Positions 33,859-43,783 are shown, numbered from the stretch's first letter. The stretch: DNA of 64,000 nt from an uncultured Actinomycetes bacterium (GCA_937927725.1 CALBSE010000047.1:46085-110084), one strand, 5' to 3'. The notes: generated from the sequence alone by a model not told the origin. Program-made: numbers and translations.

Positions 33859-34483
33859 GGTCTTCGGCGGCTTGCCGGACCTGCCAATCCCGATCCGTCG
33901 TTGCTCGTTGAAGTGCTGCGTCGACCTCGGGGCCATCAAACGGTGCCAGTGCAATAACCGCGCGACGACGAACTGTTGCTTTGTCTTCGGTTGCAGCGAG
34001 AATTGCAGGGAGTCCCGCCGCATCGCCGATTGCTCCTAGTGCAGCAACCGCCGATTCGCGGCACAATCCGTCATCGTGGCTCATAGCGATCTTGCTCAGC
34101 TGCTCGATGGTCGATGCTGAAGCTGGTGGTCGTTCTCCGCATGCCCAGGCGGCGACTTCTACGACGGAGTCATCGCTATCGGTAAGGAGTGCAGCGATTG
34201 CAGCAGCAATATGAGGGTCGGTTGGTTCACCAACGCTGCCTTTCCAGGTTGTCGATTCGGTACACGCGCGCCGACGCATGATTGGATCTGCATCAAGCGA
34301 TGCGCGAACCAGTTCTTCTCGCGTCAATGCGCCGAGACGGTTGAGCGCACCGAGTGCAGTGGCACGTACATTTGCGTCGTCATCGTCAAGGAACGATCGC
34401 GCCGCGTTTTGATCGCCGTTGTGTCCTGCGAGTGCGGCGTCGCGTCGTCGAGCGACGACGTCGTTGAGTTGACGGCTGGACAT
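33848..34483 (-). CDS. HEAT-repeat protein
   Basis: 211 residues made of about five helical HEAT/PBS-lyase-like repeats (for example NVRATALGALNRLGALT, SVVEVAAWACGERPP, LCRESAVAALGAIGD, TVRRRAVIALAPF, WQVRQAAEDL). These are protein-protein interaction scaffolds. No catalytic motif is present. The gene ends inside the mreB coding end (11-base overlap) and starts 2 bases after the small membrane gene upstream on the minus strand, suggesting the two share a transcript. Confidence 0.8.
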   Translation of the reverse strand: MSSRQLNDVVARRRDAALAGHNGDQNAARSFLDDDDANVRATALGALNRLGALTREELVRASLDADPIMRRRACTESTTWKGSVGEPTDPHIAAAIAALLTDSDDSVVEVAAWACGERPPASASTIEQLSKIAMSHDDGLCRESAVAALGAIGDAAGLPAILAATEDKATVRRRAVIALAPFDGPEVDAALQRATTDRDWQVRQAAEDLSP

Positions 34484-34485
34484 TG

Positions 34486-34722
34486 TCAGCCGACTGCGGC
34501 GCCGAAGAGCCCGAAGAGCGCAACGACCGAAAGGGCGAGGCCGGCAGCAAGTGCGGTGCCAAGAATGACGAGGACCACGCCGAGGCTTACTCCTGATCTG
34601 ATGCGGTCAGAAGTGGTGGGGCCGATGTCATCGCCATAGATCGGTTGCCATTGGTTGTTCGCAGTCACTTCCCACATCCTCGCACTCAACCGTCGGCCGC
34701 GCCGATTCATGGTCCCGGACAT
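34486..34722 (-). CDS. Small membrane protein
   Basis: 78 residues. A basic N-terminus, then WQPIYGDDIGPTTSDRIRSG, and one or two hydrophobic segments (VSLGVVLVILGTALAAGLALSVVALFGLFG). The true start may be downstream (the ATG at 34677, or a GTG at 34668 that has GAGG and GGGA ahead), which would give about 60 residues. Function unknown. Next to the HEAT-repeat gene on the same strand and divergent from the YlbL-like gene. Confidence 0.6.
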   Translation of the reverse strand: MSGTMNRRGRRLSARMWEVTANNQWQPIYGDDIGPTTSDRIRSGVSLGVVLVILGTALAAGLALSVVALFGLFGAAVG

Positions 34723-34778
34723 GGCAGGCTGACTCGGTCGATGGAGCTCAATCCATCGCGTTCTGTCGATGGAGCATC

Positions 34779-35912
34779 GTGGTCGAGCACAACGAAGAAC
34801 AACCTGTGCCCACCCCCGAGGTCTTGGGGGAGGAGCCTCGGCATTGGAGTCGGCGCCGTCGTTGGTTCATAGCAATTGGGTTTCTCCTCGCGATCGTGGT
34901 CATCACCCTCGGTTTGGTTGTCCGACTCCCGTATTACGTGATGTCACCCGGATCTTCACGCCCAACCGAGGGCCTCATTTCGGTGAGCGGCGCGCAGACC
35001 TATGACAACGACGGTGCGGTCGATTTCCTTACGGTGTCTCTTCGGCAAGCGACACCTATCGAAGCGTTGGCTGCGTGGGTGAACCCGGATCTTGATCTCA
35101 CGCCAGAGGAAGACATTCTGGGTAAACAAACTCCGGATCAAAATCGCGATCTCAATTTACGAATGATGTCGGATTCAAAAGATGCCGCGCAGTATCAAGC
35201 GCTTACGCGACTCGGCTACACCGTCGAATCAAACGGAACAGGTGCTGTCGTTGCGTCTGTTGTCGATTCCGGACCCTCTGCGAATGTGCTTGTGCCAGGC
35301 GATGTCATCGTGCGCGCGAATGGTCGACAGATTTCGTTTAGCCAGGAACTCATCAATGTGATTAGCGCAACGACGCCGGGGTCGACGATCACGTTGGGCG
35401 TCGAACCGTTTGATTCGACGATGGATGGCGCACGTCCGGCCCGTGACGTGCAGGTTGTGTTGGGTGCCCGTGAAAGTGATCCCACAAAGGGCTTTCTTGG
35501 CGTCTCAACCTTCACTCGCGACCTCTCGTTCAACTACCCGGTGCAGATTTCAATCGACTCGGGTCGAGTCGGCGGTCCATCAGCGGGCCTGGCCTTCACC
35601 CTTGGAATCCTTGATGTCATGAGCCCGGGCAGTCTCACCGGTGGGCTCAAAGTGTCGGCAACCGGGACGATGGCCCTCGACGGAACTGTCGGGCCGATCG
35701 GGGGTATCCATCAGAAAGTGATGGCGTCGCGTCGGGCCGGAGTCGATTTGATGCTGGTCCCCGCAAGTGAGGTGGATGAAGCTCGCAAGTACGCCGGCGG
35801 TTTACGTATCGAGCCCGTTGAATCACTGACCCAGGCATTGGAAGTCCTCACGACAGTGGGTGGCGGCAACTCGGTGCTTCCGCCCGTCGGCACCGCAATC
35901 ACCGTCAACTGA
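34779..35912 (+). CDS. Membrane-anchored PDZ and Lon-like protease (YlbL type)
   Basis: 377 residues. An N-terminal basic stretch, a membrane helix at about 30-50, an extracytoplasmic PDZ-like domain (about 150-210, VVASVVDSGPSANVLVPGDVIV), and a C-terminal Lon-type S16 domain. The Ser-Lys dyad is Ser268 in GGPSAG and Lys313 in GGIHQK, so this protease looks active. M. tuberculosis Rv3194c and Bacillus YlbL are relatives by layout. It is placed close to the DivIVA and UPF0182 genes; regulation of envelope proteins is likely but inferred. Start GTG. Confidence 0.88.
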   Translation: MVEHNEEQPVPTPEVLGEEPRHWSRRRRWFIAIGFLLAIVVITLGLVVRLPYYVMSPGSSRPTEGLISVSGAQTYDNDGAVDFLTVSLRQATPIEALAAWVNPDLDLTPEEDILGKQTPDQNRDLNLRMMSDSKDAAQYQALTRLGYTVESNGTGAVVASVVDSGPSANVLVPGDVIVRANGRQISFSQELINVISATTPGSTITLGVEPFDSTMDGARPARDVQVVLGARESDPTKGFLGVSTFTRDLSFNYPVQISIDSGRVGGPSAGLAFTLGILDVMSPGSLTGGLKVSATGTMALDGTVGPIGGIHQKVMASRRAGVDLMLVPASEVDEARKYAGGLRIEPVESLTQALEVLTTVGGGNSVLPPVGTAITVN

Positions 35913-35963
35913 ACTCATTGGTATCACCAGCACGTCGGCATTTCGTCAGTAGCCTTGACTCTG

Positions 35964-37838
35964 ATGGCAACCGACTCGTCCGGGCCGATCGATCCCGACC
36001 GCATCCTCGATAAAACCTTCGCGACCGTAAAGAAGGGCGTCGATCCCGTAGAGGTCCAGCGTTACCTCCTTCAGATCTCGAATCAGTTGAAGAACTCGCA
36101 AACTCGTGCTGCGGAACTTGAGCGACAACTTGAACAAGCTCGTCGCCAGAGTGCCGAACACGATCCGATCGACCCTTCCAACCTCACGAAACTGCTGGGT
36201 GAAGAAACCACTCGGGTTCTCGATGCCGCTCAGTCTGCCGCAGCCGAAATTCGGGCAAAGGCTGAGGAAAACGTGGCCCGCCTTCTCCGCGAGGCCCGTG
36301 AAGAATCGGTCCGTCTGCGTGAAGACGCTGAAACGCTCGTTGCCCGCCGCACCCAAGAAGCCGAGCAAGCAACGGAGCAGATTCGCGAGTACGCCGAAAC
36401 GCAACGAGCCAACGCCGAAGCCGAAGCCGCCTCGATCATCGAAGCGAGCAAACAGCAGGGCCGCGAGATGGTGCAAGAGGCGAAGGAAGTTCGTCAGCGC
36501 ATGCTCGACGATCTCGCGAGTCGTCGCCAAGCCCTGCGTCAACAGATCGAACAGTTGCAAGCCGGACGCGATCGCCTTTCCGCCGCATACGACGTCGTTC
36601 GTGAAACGTTGGCTGTCGCAACCGAAGAACTTCACGTCGCGTTACCCGAGGCCCGTCTTTCCGCTGAAGTTGCTGCATTGCAGAGCGTCGACGCCGAACT
36701 CGAAGCGACAATCACGCCCATCGTTGCTTCGGAAGAACCCGATGCACCAACGATCGATGTGTTCCCCGCGCCGCAATCGCGCAATGTTGAAACACCGGCT
36801 CAAGAACGATCGGTTGCTCCGAAACTCACCGTGGTCCCTCCCGTCGAGGAAGTGGTCGAGGAAATCGCTGACGTTGAGGTGCTTGTCGAAGTTGAGCCAG
36901 AGGTACCCGCAGACACCGTCATTCCCCCAGAAGATCCGCGCGAAGGCCGACATTCATCTTCCGTGCGTGTGGTCCGTACCTCAAGCGGTAAAGCTGCTGA
37001 CGTCTTCGCTCGTCTGCGTCAAGAAGGCGAAGACGAGGTGTCTTCTGCCGGAGACGAGTCTGATGGCGCGGCCGAAACGGTGCTCGGCGTCATCGAAGAA
37101 GTTGTCGTCATCGAAACCATCGAAGAGGTTGTCGATGTTGTTGTTGTCGACGATGCAATCGAAGTCGGAGAGACCAACGACGCCGACCAAGCGTTCATTG
37201 CGACTCGAAACGCTGCGGTCGCATCCTTCGAAAGCTCGTTGGCCCGTCGAATCAAGCGTGAATTATCTGACGAGCAAAACGAATTGCTTTCTACGTTGCG
37301 ATCAATCAAAGGCAACCTGACTGCGATCGCGTTCCTTCCCACACCCGAGTCGCAACTCGAACGGTACGAAGACATCGCACTCCCGGCGCTTGCCGATGCG
37401 GCCGAAGCGGGCGCGGCAATCGCGCCGGCAAAGGGCCGGAGTTCCGCTCGAGCGTCGGTTGGTGATCTCGCTGCTGACATGGCCGCGGCAATTGTGAGCC
37501 CACTGCGTGATCGCCTCGAGCGAGCGGTCTCAGAATCATCGGGCGATCGCGATGACCTTGCTCAGCGAATTCGGTCCACCTTCCGTGAGTGGAAGGGCCA
37601 GCGCGTCGACGACGCTGTCACCTTTGCCGTGCTGGCCGCTGCGAATCGGGGCATTCTCGATCGGTTGCCCAAGGCCTCAAAAGTGCGGTGGGTCGTTGCC
37701 GCCGGTGATGGTCCCTCGCCCGATTGCGAGGACAATGCCCTTGGTGGGCCAATAGAGCGGGGTGGGGCGTTCCCCACGGGCCACAAGGTTCCGCCCCTGC
37801 ACCCCGGTTGCCACTGCGTCGTGCTTCCCGTCTCCTGA
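35964..37838 (+). CDS. DivIVA-like coiled-coil protein with a phage MuF-like C-terminal domain
   Basis: 624 residues from the ATG at 35964 (a TTG nine bases upstream is possible). Residues about 10-45 match the DivIVA membrane-binding region (ILDKTFATVKKGVDPVEVQRYL), followed by a Glu/Arg/Ala coiled coil to about 250, an acidic Val/Glu-rich linker (about 285-400), and a helical region. The last 60 residues carry RWVVAAGDGPSPDCEDN, FPTGHKVPPLHPGCHC and VLPV, close to the Cys/His cluster of phage minor head proteins (Mu F/SPP1 gp7, PF04233). DivIVA proteins mark curved membrane and organise polar growth. The phage-like tail is unusual and its role is unknown. Confidence 0.8.
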   Translation: MATDSSGPIDPDRILDKTFATVKKGVDPVEVQRYLLQISNQLKNSQTRAAELERQLEQARRQSAEHDPIDPSNLTKLLGEETTRVLDAAQSAAAEIRAKAEENVARLLREAREESVRLREDAETLVARRTQEAEQATEQIREYAETQRANAEAEAASIIEASKQQGREMVQEAKEVRQRMLDDLASRRQALRQQIEQLQAGRDRLSAAYDVVRETLAVATEELHVALPEARLSAEVAALQSVDAELEATITPIVASEEPDAPTIDVFPAPQSRNVETPAQERSVAPKLTVVPPVEEVVEEIADVEVLVEVEPEVPADTVIPPEDPREGRHSSSVRVVRTSSGKAADVFARLRQEGEDEVSSAGDESDGAAETVLGVIEEVVVIETIEEVVDVVVVDDAIEVGETNDADQAFIATRNAAVASFESSLARRIKRELSDEQNELLSTLRSIKGNLTAIAFLPTPESQLERYEDIALPALADAAEAGAAIAPAKGRSSARASVGDLAADMAAAIVSPLRDRLERAVSESSGDRDDLAQRIRSTFREWKGQRVDDAVTFAVLAAANRGILDRLPKASKVRWVVAAGDGPSPDCEDNALGGPIERGGAFPTGHKVPPLHPGCHCVVLPVS

Positions 37839-37886
37839 AGAGGGCGACGCCGTAACAATCGCTGAACACCCGTAGGCTGGGGGTTC

Positions 37887-40800
37887 ATGCGCACCCCGAC
37901 TGACATGCCACAACGTCGCCGCTTCTCGCGGGGCCGTCTTGCCCTCATTGTGACTGTGGCAGTGCTCTTTGCACTGTTCATGTCGTTACGTGGCCTCGCC
38001 GGCTTCTGGACCGACTGGATGTGGTTCGACTCATTGGGCTTGGGCTCGGTATTCACGGGCGTGCTCGGGGCGAAGATCGCGTTGGGCGCAATCTTTACGG
38101 CCGCGTTTTTCGTCATGGTGCTGATCAACTTGGTGATCGCCGATCGCATCGGACCAAAGGTTCGCCAAACGGGACCAGAAGACGACCTGCTTGATCGCTA
38201 CCACGCGACAATCGGTCGCCGAACGAAGACTGTACGAGTCGTGGTATCGCTTGTGCTCGCACTTGTCGCCGGCCTTGGAATGTCAGGCGACTGGAACCAG
38301 TGGATTCTTTTCCGCAACGGCGGAAGCTTCGGAGTGAACGACCAAACGTTCCAGACCGATGTCGGCTTTTACGTCTTCAAGCTTCCGTTCTACTCATCAG
38401 TGGTCAACTGGTTGTTCGCTGCCGGGATCATCATCCTGATCGTCACGGTTGTCGCCCATTACCTCAACGGCGGGATCCGACTTCAGACTCCAGGGCAGCG
38501 CGTCACCCCGCAGGTCAAAGCGCATATTTCGGTCCTGCTCGGACTCTTGGCGTTGGTGAAAGCCGCTGATTACTGGCTGCAGCGTTATGCGCTTACCTAC
38601 TCCACTCGTGGGACGGTCGATGGTGCGACCTACACCGATGTGAAGGCGCAACTTCCTGCTATTTACCTCTTGCTATTCATTGCGCTGTTGTCATTCGGAT
38701 TGTTCATCGTGAACATCTGGCGCCGCGGCTGGACCTTGCCGGTCGTCGCAGTTGGACTTTGGGCGCTTGTTTCGGTGGTTGCTGGCGTTGGTTATCCAGC
38801 ATTCATCCAGCGATTCGTTGTTGAGCCGGAGGAATCAACTCGCGAGACGCCGTACATCGATCACAACATCACTGCGACTCGAACGGCGATGGGGTTGAGC
38901 GCTATCGATACCCAACCCTTCCTCTTCAACCAAGACAAAACGGTCGCGACGCAAAACGTCAACGAAAACCCCGGAACCATTCGCAATATTCGCTTACTCG
39001 ATCCGACAATCGTTGAACCGACCTACCAGCGCTTGCAGAGTCAGTACTCACAGCTTCGCTTCAATGAACTTGATGTCGATCGATATCCAATCAAAACCCC
39101 ATCGGGCGACGTTGCGAACACGCAGGTGGTTGTGGGAACTCGCGATCTCAACGTTGGGCAGATCCCTCAGAATTCATGGGAAGGTCAGCACCTTGCCTAC
39201 ACGCATGGCTATGGCGTGGCCCTTGCTCCTGCGAATGCGACAACTACGCAGGGTCGACCCGATTTCTTGATCAAGAACGTTCCGCAAATCATCGATACCG
39301 CACGAATGAGTACCGATATTTCAACGCCTCAGTTGTATTACGGCGAAAACGTTACGGGCTACGCAATCACGAACGCGACCCGTGAAGAAATTGATTATGT
39401 CCAGGCCGATGGTCAGACGAAGTTCACCCAGTACTCCGGTTCGGGTGGGGTGAAGCTTGATTCCTTCATTAAGAAAGCCGCATATGGGTTGAAGTTCTCG
39501 GACTGGAACCTCGTTGTGTCGAACTTCCTGAAGTCTGATTCACGCATTGTGTATCAGCGCGATGTCCGCCAGCGGATCGAAGCCGTCGCCCCGTTCATGC
39601 AGTTCGATAACGATCCGTATCCCGTTCTTCAAGGTGGACGCGTCGTTTACATTTTCGACGGCTATACAACGACCGATCGGTATCCGAACGCCCAGCGGGC
39701 AGATTCGAGCGGGCTGCCTGCCGGAAGCGACCTTGGTGGTAAGCGCTTCAACTACATCCGCAATTCCGTCAAGGGTGTGGTTGACACCTACGACGGCACC
39801 GTCAAGCTTTACATCGTCGATCCTTCCGATCCGATCGTGAACGCGTACCAGAAGGCTTTTCCCGCGTTGTTCGCTGGCGTTGACGAAATGCCAGCTGATC
39901 TCAAGGCGCATTGGCGATACCCCGAGGATCTCTTCCGGGTCCAGACCAACATGTTCGGTCGCTACCACATCACCGATGCAAAGTCGTTCTACGAAAAGTC
40001 GTCAAGCTGGTCAGTTGCTCAGGACCCGGGTTCAACTGTGAATGGTGCAACGCCGATTGTCACGACAAATCAAACCTTGAACGGGACCACGATCGTTCGC
40101 ACAAAGGAAGCACGCATTAGCCCGGTGTATTCCTTGATGCGACTTCCGGGACAAAACACGGAATCCTTTGTGATGCTGCGGCCATTCGTTCCGTACTCCG
40201 AAGATGACTCAAAGAAGACTCTCACTTCGTTCATGGTCGCAAACAGCGATCCCGCCCAATACGGGAAGCTGACCGTGTATGAAATGCCGGCAGGTTTCAA
40301 CATCGATGGCCCGGCAATCGTCAATGCCAACATCCTGTCCGATCCCGAAGTCAGCAAGTACACGACTCTCTTGAATCAGCAGGGTTCGCGCACCCAATTC
40401 GGAAGCTTGATGCTGACGCCGGTGAACAACTCGATCATCTACGTACGTCCGCTTTACGTTTCGTCGGACAACAACACGCAGATCCCTGAGCTCAAGCAGG
40501 TCATCGCCGTGTTTGGTGGTCAGGTAGTGATGAAGCCGACCCTTCGAGAAGCACTGCAGACACTCTTCCCCGGGGCGAATCCACAAACGTTTGAATCGGG
40601 AACGATTACGCAGGACGACACCGGCAGCAACGGGTCGAACTCGAATGGATCCTCGTCGAGCAGTTCTACGACGACGACGATTCCTTCAACGGGTAATGCG
40701 ACCAAGGATCAACTGATCGATCAGGCGGCGAAGGCGTTGGCCGATGCTGACACAGCCCTCCGGAACGGTGATCTCGCTGGCTATCAGTCAAAGGTCAAGG

Positions 40801-40925
40801 AAGCGCAAACCTTGATTAGTCAGGCGCAGGCGCTTCCCGACGGGACCATGTCGAGTTCAGGCGCAAGTGGATCCTCCGGGTCAACAACGACGACAACGAC
40901 GGTTCGTTCCGGCACGCCCGCTTAG
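37887..40925 (+). CDS. UPF0182 family large membrane protein
   Basis: 1012 residues. About seven hydrophobic segments lie in the first 310 residues, followed by a large extracytoplasmic domain with LYYGENVTGYAITNA and YIRNSVKGVVDTYDG, and a low-complexity Ser/Thr/Asn-rich segment near residues 910-940 before a helical tail and a final Gly/Ser/Thr-rich end. The layout matches the uncharacterised UPF0182 family (M. tuberculosis Rv3193c). The role in the family is not established. It stands alone with ATG preceded by about 48 bases of intergenic DNA. Confidence 0.9.
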   Translation: MRTPTDMPQRRRFSRGRLALIVTVAVLFALFMSLRGLAGFWTDWMWFDSLGLGSVFTGVLGAKIALGAIFTAAFFVMVLINLVIADRIGPKVRQTGPEDDLLDRYHATIGRRTKTVRVVVSLVLALVAGLGMSGDWNQWILFRNGGSFGVNDQTFQTDVGFYVFKLPFYSSVVNWLFAAGIIILIVTVVAHYLNGGIRLQTPGQRVTPQVKAHISVLLGLLALVKAADYWLQRYALTYSTRGTVDGATYTDVKAQLPAIYLLLFIALLSFGLFIVNIWRRGWTLPVVAVGLWALVSVVAGVGYPAFIQRFVVEPEESTRETPYIDHNITATRTAMGLSAIDTQPFLFNQDKTVATQNVNENPGTIRNIRLLDPTIVEPTYQRLQSQYSQLRFNELDVDRYPIKTPSGDVANTQVVVGTRDLNVGQIPQNSWEGQHLAYTHGYGVALAPANATTTQGRPDFLIKNVPQIIDTARMSTDISTPQLYYGENVTGYAITNATREEIDYVQADGQTKFTQYSGSGGVKLDSFIKKAAYGLKFSDWNLVVSNFLKSDSRIVYQRDVRQRIEAVAPFMQFDNDPYPVLQGGRVVYIFDGYTTTDRYPNAQRADSSGLPAGSDLGGKRFNYIRNSVKGVVDTYDGTVKLYIVDPSDPIVNAYQKAFPALFAGVDEMPADLKAHWRYPEDLFRVQTNMFGRYHITDAKSFYEKSSSWSVAQDPGSTVNGATPIVTTNQTLNGTTIVRTKEARISPVYSLMRLPGQNTESFVMLRPFVPYSEDDSKKTLTSFMVANSDPAQYGKLTVYEMPAGFNIDGPAIVNANILSDPEVSKYTTLLNQQGSRTQFGSLMLTPVNNSIIYVRPLYVSSDNNTQIPELKQVIAVFGGQVVMKPTLREALQTLFPGANPQTFESGTITQDDTGSNGSNSNGSSSSSSTTTTIPSTGNATKDQLIDQAAKALADADTALRNGDLAGYQSKVKEAQTLISQAQALPDGTMSSSGASGSSGSTTTTTTVRSGTPA

Positions 40926-40937
40926 TCGCGGGCACCG

Positions 40938-41528
40938 TCAGAGAATTGGCCAGTTGCCGCTTTCAAGAGCGGTAACAAAGAGTGTCACCGTGGCTTGAAG
41001 CGCGATGTCGTCCTCGGCGCGCCCGAGTGGCGTACCCGGTTCGATAAGGCCTCTCACAGTGGCACTGAAGACGCGGTGGGCAATGGCGATTTGGTGTTCG
41101 TTAAGCCCGAATGAACCGAGAACGGTTCGGATTGGCTGGGCGATCCGTTTGGCTTGAACCGTGAATTCGTTGTCGTCGGTTCCGAGATGCTCGCGAAGCG
41201 CGGCCATCCGCCCTGGATGGGAGCGAGCGAAATCTCGCTCGGCCTCGGCAATCGCTGTCAAGGCATCCGCACCGCTGCGTCCGACGCTCGCTTCCCATAC
41301 GACGTCGGCGACTTCAGTAACGGCGAGGACAGCGATGTCACGCCGCAGAGCATCAAGACCGTCGATGTGTGAATAGAGCGAACTCACATGCCGGTCGACC
41401 GTTTCGGCCACCTTCGACAACGTGAGTTCGTTCCAGCCGATTGTGTCGGCAAGATCGGCTGCGGTTGTGATGAGCGTGTCACGGTCGAGGTAGTGGCCTA
41501 CCGAACGGTTTCGAGTAGGCGTGCTCAC
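40938..41528 (-). CDS. TetR family transcriptional regulator
   Basis: 196 residues. The N-terminal helix-turn-helix covers about 16-60 (DTLITTAADLADTIGWNELTLSKVAETVDRHVSSLYSHIDG, read in parts). The C-terminal helical domain has the GRMAALREHLG type segment common to TetR_C_33-like ligand domains. It overlaps the amidohydrolase stop by 4 bases, so it is the last gene of a five-gene minus-strand operon and probably controls that operon in response to an acyl-CoA or hydrophobic ligand (inferred). Confidence 0.9.
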   Translation of the reverse strand: MSTPTRNRSVGHYLDRDTLITTAADLADTIGWNELTLSKVAETVDRHVSSLYSHIDGLDALRRDIAVLAVTEVADVVWEASVGRSGADALTAIAEAERDFARSHPGRMAALREHLGTDDNEFTVQAKRIAQPIRTVLGSFGLNEHQIAIAHRVFSATVRGLIEPGTPLGRAEDDIALQATVTLFVTALESGNWPIL

Positions 41529-42631
41529 AGGTTCCAGACTTTGACGGCGTTGTCACACACGATCTTGCGTTTTTCGTCCTGCGGGATGTGGGCGAAAGCG
41601 CGTTCGATGAGGTCCTGAGAATCTGGCCAACTTGTTACCGGGTGAGGGAAGTCGGTGGACCACATGATGTTGTCGACACCTACGTCGTACCGAAGCGCCT
41701 CAATGGAACGCGGTTCGTCGATGAACGTGGTCCACATATTGCGTCGGAAATAGAAGCTCGGGAGTTCGGTGAGGTTTTCGTAGGCGTAACCCTGTCGAAC
41801 AACCATGTCGTCGATGAGGTCGAGGTAGTAGGCGATCCAGCCAATGCCGGGTTCGACAAAGACGAGTTTGAGATCAGGGAACTTCTCGAGCGTGCCGGGG
41901 AGAATCCACATGCCCAATGCTTCTGCAGTGGACAACGCAGTCATTGTGACCATGATGCCTTTCTGCGGAGTTGGGTCACGACGTGTGAGTTCATCGAGGT
42001 TGGTGTTGATGCCGATGTGGCAACACATTGGAAGCCCGGTTTCCTGAACGGCCGACCAGAGCGGTGCGTAGCGTTCGTCGAAATAGTCAGGTTGGCCGAG
42101 TTCCGTTGGGAAAACCGGAATCTGGAGCGACTTCGCCCCCATCGCCGCAACTCGCTGGACCTCAGCAACTGCTGCATCAATGTCGTGAATCGGGATCTGG
42201 TAACTGACGACGAGTCGACGGGGATCGGCAGAAGCGAATTGGGTGAGGACGTCGTTGAACGCGCGAGTGGCCTCTGCCGCGCCGCGTTTCATGTCGCCGA
42301 TGTAACGGAAGGCGCTCACTTCGGAATAGATGACTTCAATGTCGACACCATCGGCGTCCATGTCGGCGAGGCGGTCGGAAGCGGTGTGATAGCCGGGTCT
42401 AGAAAACGCCGCGTGCGGGTTGCGTTTCATCGCGTCGGCGTTCACCTTTGCCGAACTCATATTGGCAGCGACACGCGCTGCGAAGGCCTGCTGTGCATTG
42501 TCGTAATCGGCATGAAATTTGGGATCGAGGTTGGCTTTGACCTGATCTTGCGAAATCGACACATGTGAATCGGCAGAGATAACGCGTTCGCCGGTGCGGT
42601 TCAGGACGATGTTGGATTCGGTAATTGTCAT
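41525..42631 (-). CDS. Amidohydrolase 2 family protein
   Basis: 368-residue TIM-barrel hydrolase/decarboxylase (PF04909-like). The metal-site segments include SADSHV near the N-terminus, CCHIGIN in the middle (metal-binding His) and MWSTDFPHPVTSWPDS near the end with the conserved Asp. This family includes decarboxylases, ring-cleavage hydrolases and other metal-dependent hydrolases. The substrate cannot be read from sequence. It sits in the operon between the thiolase-like gene (15-base gap) and the TetR gene. Confidence 0.85.
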   Translation of the reverse strand: MTITESNIVLNRTGERVISADSHVSISQDQVKANLDPKFHADYDNAQQAFAARVAANMSSAKVNADAMKRNPHAAFSRPGYHTASDRLADMDADGVDIEVIYSEVSAFRYIGDMKRGAAEATRAFNDVLTQFASADPRRLVVSYQIPIHDIDAAVAEVQRVAAMGAKSLQIPVFPTELGQPDYFDERYAPLWSAVQETGLPMCCHIGINTNLDELTRRDPTPQKGIMVTMTALSTAEALGMWILPGTLEKFPDLKLVFVEPGIGWIAYYLDLIDDMVVRQGYAYENLTELPSFYFRRNMWTTFIDEPRSIEALRYDVGVDNIMWSTDFPHPVTSWPDSQDLIERAFAHIPQDEKRKIVCDNAVKVWNL

Positions 42632-42646
42632 CGGTATGCCTTTCGC

Positions 42647-43783
42647 TCAGCGGCCAAGAATGATGCCGCTACGGCCGGCGCTAACGAGAACATGCTCAGC
42701 TCCGGAGATTTGGTTTGCTGACGTGCCCCGCAATTGACGCACGCCTTCGACGATGTTGTTCATGCCATGGATGTAACCCTCGCCTAAGAGGCCGCCATTG
42801 GTGTTGACCGGTAGGGAACCGCCGCGTCCGATGTGACCGTCTTTGATGAAGTCGTTTGCTTCGCCGCGTCCACAGAAGCCAAAGGCTTCGAGTTGGAGAA
42901 ACACGATGGGGCTGAAGTTCTCGTAGATCATTGCGACGTCGATGTCTTCGGACGTGATACTGGCCTGGCGGTACAGCTGGTCGCCCAGTACTCGGCCCTC
43001 CGGGTACTCACAAAGGTCTTCGTGGTAGTAGGCGAACATCTCGTGGCCGCCTTCGAGCTGTATCGCCGAGGACGCAAGGATCGGCACTGCATCGGCGCTA
43101 TGGTCTGCAGCGCGTTCGGCTGAAGTAATGAGGAGAGCGACACCGCCGTCGGATTCAAGACAGCAGTCGAGCTTTCGAAGGATTGGTTCGACGATCCATC
43201 GTGAGTCTTGGTGGTCCTGCAGGGTGATCGGCCGCTCGTAGAACTGCGCGTTGGGATTGGTAGAGGCCCAGTCGCGAGCGACCACGGTGTAGCGACCGAA
43301 GTCCTCGTTGGTGAGTCCGAACTCGTACATGTAGCGCTGAAAAGTCAGTGAATAGACTTTCGCCGGCGTGTTGAGACTGAAGGGACTGGCCCAGTTCCAG
43401 GCGGGATCGGGATTTGCTTGGACGGGTTGACCGAATCGGTGGGCCGAACGTTCGTTGAAGGCTCGGTACACGAGCACCGCATCGGCCTGACCGCTCTCAA
43501 CCGCTGCTGCAGCCAACTGCACGGTGGCGCTTGCCCCGCCTCCGCCACCGCGGGTGCGAGCACAGAAGCGCAACATCGGGACGCCGATCGTTCGGATGAG
43601 GGCGAGTTCGTCATTGGTGTCCATCGAGAATGTGACGGTGCCATCGACTTCGGTGGGGGAGAACCCTGCATCACGTATTGCGTCGCGTGACGCTTCGGCG
43701 GCGAGTTGCAGAGTTGATCGTCCGGAGTTCTGCGAGAACTCCGTGTGGCCGATGCCGGCAATGACTGCGCGTTTGCCGCTCAT
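42647..43783 (-). CDS. Thiolase-like protein, catalytic Cys absent (Ltp2-like)
   Basis: 378 residues of the SCP-x/lipid-transfer thiolase subgroup. The region that holds the nucleophilic Cys in true thiolases reads TRGGGGGASATVQLAAAAVE at about 77-96, with Gly/Ala in place of Cys. It has the late segment RGGSLPVNTNGGLLGEGYIHG typical of this group. Ltp2-like proteins without Cys act as retro-aldolases on steroid side-chain CoA esters and require a DUF35 partner. A DUF35 gene overlaps the start of this gene by 4 bases here. The substrate is unknown. Confidence 0.82.
   Translation of the reverse strand: MSGKRAVIAGIGHTEFSQNSGRSTLQLAAEASRDAIRDAGFSPTEVDGTVTFSMDTNDELALIRTIGVPMLRFCARTRGGGGGASATVQLAAAAVESGQADAVLVYRAFNERSAHRFGQPVQANPDPAWNWASPFSLNTPAKVYSLTFQRYMYEFGLTNEDFGRYTVVARDWASTNPNAQFYERPITLQDHQDSRWIVEPILRKLDCCLESDGGVALLITSAERAADHSADAVPILASSAIQLEGGHEMFAYYHEDLCEYPEGRVLGDQLYRQASITSEDIDVAMIYENFSPIVFLQLEAFGFCGRGEANDFIKDGHIGRGGSLPVNTNGGLLGEGYIHGMNNIVEGVRQLRGTSANQISGAEHVLVSAGRSGIILGR

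Noticed and set aside
41588..42568. Long open frame (326 codons) on the plus strand
   Set aside because: Exactly antisense to the amidohydrolase gene, whose motifs and operon position are convincing; its translation has no family features.
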